Origin: Shimazuella kribbensis DSM 45090
GTDB lineage: Bacteria > Bacillota > Bacilli > Thermoactinomycetales > Thermoactinomycetaceae
Reading direction: 5' to 3'
Assembly: GCF_000428065.1 (NCBI RefSeq)
Contig: NZ_ATZF01000016.1
Coordinates: 24,251-88,250 of the forward strand
DNA: 64,000 nt
How positions within the stretch are numbered: position 1 is the stretch's first letter; each line of letters opens with the position of its first letter. Shown here piece by piece: positions 63,280 through 64,000 of the stretch. The translations under genes were made by a program, and so were the position numbers. The notes beneath the pieces are model-generated. The model ran no database searches. It saw only the letters and a program-made list of their open reading frames with translations, and was not told the origin of the DNA.

Positions 63280-63331
63280 GTAGACAGTGTAAAAAGCCCA
63301 CGCCGTTAGGCGTGGGTGTTACACTCTACTT
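63278..63331. terminator. Long imperfect hairpin after high-GC gene 6, at the insertion sequence boundary
   Basis: AAGTAG, AGTGTAA and CCCACGCC on the left pair with GGCGTGGG, TTACACT and CTACTT on the right around a GTTA loop. It begins at the stop codon of gene 6 and ends at the ribosome binding site of the transposase gene, so it belongs to gene 6 as a terminator or to the left end of the insertion sequence, or to both. Confidence 0.65.
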
Positions 63332-63345
63332 GGAGGGGATTTTTC

Positions 63346-63684
63346 ATGGCAAGAAAAGGTCAAAAGTTTCAACGTTATTCGGAAACATTCAAACGAAAAG
63401 CAGTGAAAATGTATGAAGAACAAGGAAAAAGTTATCGTGCTATTGCAGATGAGTTGGGTATACGAAGTAGCACACAAGTGAAAACATGGGTGAAAAAATA
63501 CCGAAATAAGGAACCTTTCACAGACAAGAGAGGAAAAACAACACAAGAGGACAATCCATTCTTGGGCCGACCACGTACGAGATTTCAAAGCGTAGAAGAA
63601 GAAAGAGATTACTTGAAAGCACAGGTCGAATACTTAAAAAAGCGTTATCCCAATCTACTGGAGGAGCGTGGACCCCAAAAATAA
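63346..63684 (+). CDS. IS3-family transposase OrfA
   Basis: 112 residues. The helix-turn-helix domain (YSETFKRKAVKMYEEQGKSY then RAIADELGIRSSTQVKTWVKKY, about residues 8-52) and the C-terminal leucine-zipper-like VEEERDYLKAQVEYLKKRYPNLL are typical of IS150-group OrfA. TGGAGGGG precedes the ATG at 63346. The stop codon overlaps an A-rich site (CCCCAAAAATAA) where a -1 frameshift would fuse it to OrfB. Confidence 0.92.
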   Translation: MARKGQKFQRYSETFKRKAVKMYEEQGKSYRAIADELGIRSSTQVKTWVKKYRNKEPFTDKRGKTTQEDNPFLGRPRTRFQSVEEERDYLKAQVEYLKKRYPNLLEERGPQK

Positions 63685-64000
63685 CTCGTTTTGAAATTAT
63701 TCAAGAACTGAAAAAAAGTACCCTGTGGTGTGGTTGGTGGCTATTGCAAAAGTCTCTCGTTCTGGTTATTACAAGTGGGAAACAACACGACAGAAAAGAA
63801 AAATAGCTAGCCAAAAGGATCAGCTGTTGAAAGAGAAGATCATGGAAATCCATCATCTTTGTCCCTTTTTCGGCTATCCACGAATGCTTGTTGCATTACG
63901 AAAAGCTGGCTTTCTGGTCAATCATAAGCGAGTGTACCGACTCATGAAGGAATTACACATTCAGTCTGTCATTCGGAAAAAGCGTCGTTATTTTGGCAAA
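63681..64000 (+). pseudogene. IS3-family transposase OrfB, 5' part, apparently frameshifted
   Basis: In the -1 frame after OrfA the reading ITRFEIIQELKK matches the OrfB start, but at the seven-A run (63711-63717) it leaves frame. The continuation KYPVVWLVAIAKVSRSGYYKW and then the FFGYPRMLVALRKAGFLVNHKRVYRLMKE segment lie in a third frame, as if one A were missing. The catalytic DDE domain lies beyond the window. Whether this is an inactivating mutation, a recoding site or a sequencing error in a homopolymer cannot be decided here. Confidence 0.7.

Larger units (their letters stand above)
63284..64000 (+). mobile_element. IS3-family insertion sequence, left part
   Basis: Contains an orfA and the start of an orfB of IS3/IS150 type. 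The right end is beyond the window, and the left end is not fixed by a recognisable terminal repeat; it lies somewhere between the gene 6 stop codon and 63340. Confidence 0.7.

Noticed and set aside
7322..63331. Explanation of the high-GC genes as assembly contamination
   Set aside because: Not excluded, but six units each fit precisely into intergenic gaps with promoters and without broken host genes, which is unlikely for chimeric joins; read coverage would decide.
1..64000. tRNA, rRNA, riboswitch or T-box elements
   Set aside because: I saw no cloverleaf, T-box core or known riboswitch motif in the intergenic regions on reading both strands; a covariance-model search would be needed to be certain.

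Overview
The window comes from an endospore-forming, low-GC Gram-positive bacterium of the Bacillales. Evidence: a small acid-soluble spore protein gene (sspH), ylbJ and a CotF-type coat protein gene; gene order close to the Bacillus subtilis blocks rpmB-asp23-fakA-sdaA-recG-fapR-fab-rnc-smc-ftsY-ylxM-ffh-rpsP-trmD-rplS-rbgA-rnhB and rsmD-coaD-ylbJ-ylbK-ylbL-yceD-rpmF; purine-rich ribosome binding sites; many TTG/GTG starts. The family is uncertain; Thermoactinomycetaceae or a near relative is a guess. Ordinary coding DNA is roughly 40% G+C.

Layout. 1-7.2 kb: a cut-off D,D-carboxypeptidase gene, then the minus-strand translation/secretion block from ylxM-ffh down to yraN. 7.3-8.4 kb: the first of six high-GC single-gene units. 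8.4-16.4 kb: phzF-like gene and an amino-acid catabolism cluster (ornithine-cyclodeaminase-like protein, aminotransferase, YfcC carrier, M20 hydrolase, threonine dehydratase) divergent from a LysR regulator. 16.5-18.8 kb: two transporters and sspH. 18.9-31.9 kb: ftsY, smc, rnc and the FapR-controlled fatty-acid operon, rpmF, yceD. 32.1-33.2 kb: high-GC units 2 and 3. 33.3-38.6 kb: ylbL, ylbK, ylbJ, coaD, rsmD, DUF2062 gene. 38.9-39.7 kb: a decayed vWA-protein gene. 40.0-41.4 kb: high-GC unit 4, a TerD-vWA fusion. 41.5-50.4 kb: accessory genes (lplJ, YycO-like amidase, lipoprotein, PerR-boxed catalase, coat protein, M50 protease, MFS plus ATP-grasp pair). 50.6-57.7 kb: recG, serine dehydratase, degV/fakA, asp23, rpmB. 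57.8-61.4 kb: an HxlR regulator with a divergent NAD(P)-binding enzyme and an MFS pump, with matching operator-like repeats. 61.6-63.3 kb: high-GC units 5 and 6, then an IS3-type insertion sequence cut by the window end.

The most unusual content is the set of six isolated high-GC genes. Hand counts on two sample lines gave about 57-60% G+C against about 43% in one ordinary line. All six lie on the plus strand in intergenic DNA, start just downstream of an AT-rich -10-like box, and end in a strong GC-rich hairpin mostly lacking a U-tract. Only one has a recognisable product (TerD domain plus von Willebrand A domain, TerF-like). They look like independently acquired transcription units from a high-GC donor, possibly a phage or an actinobacterium; the other five products I cannot identify.
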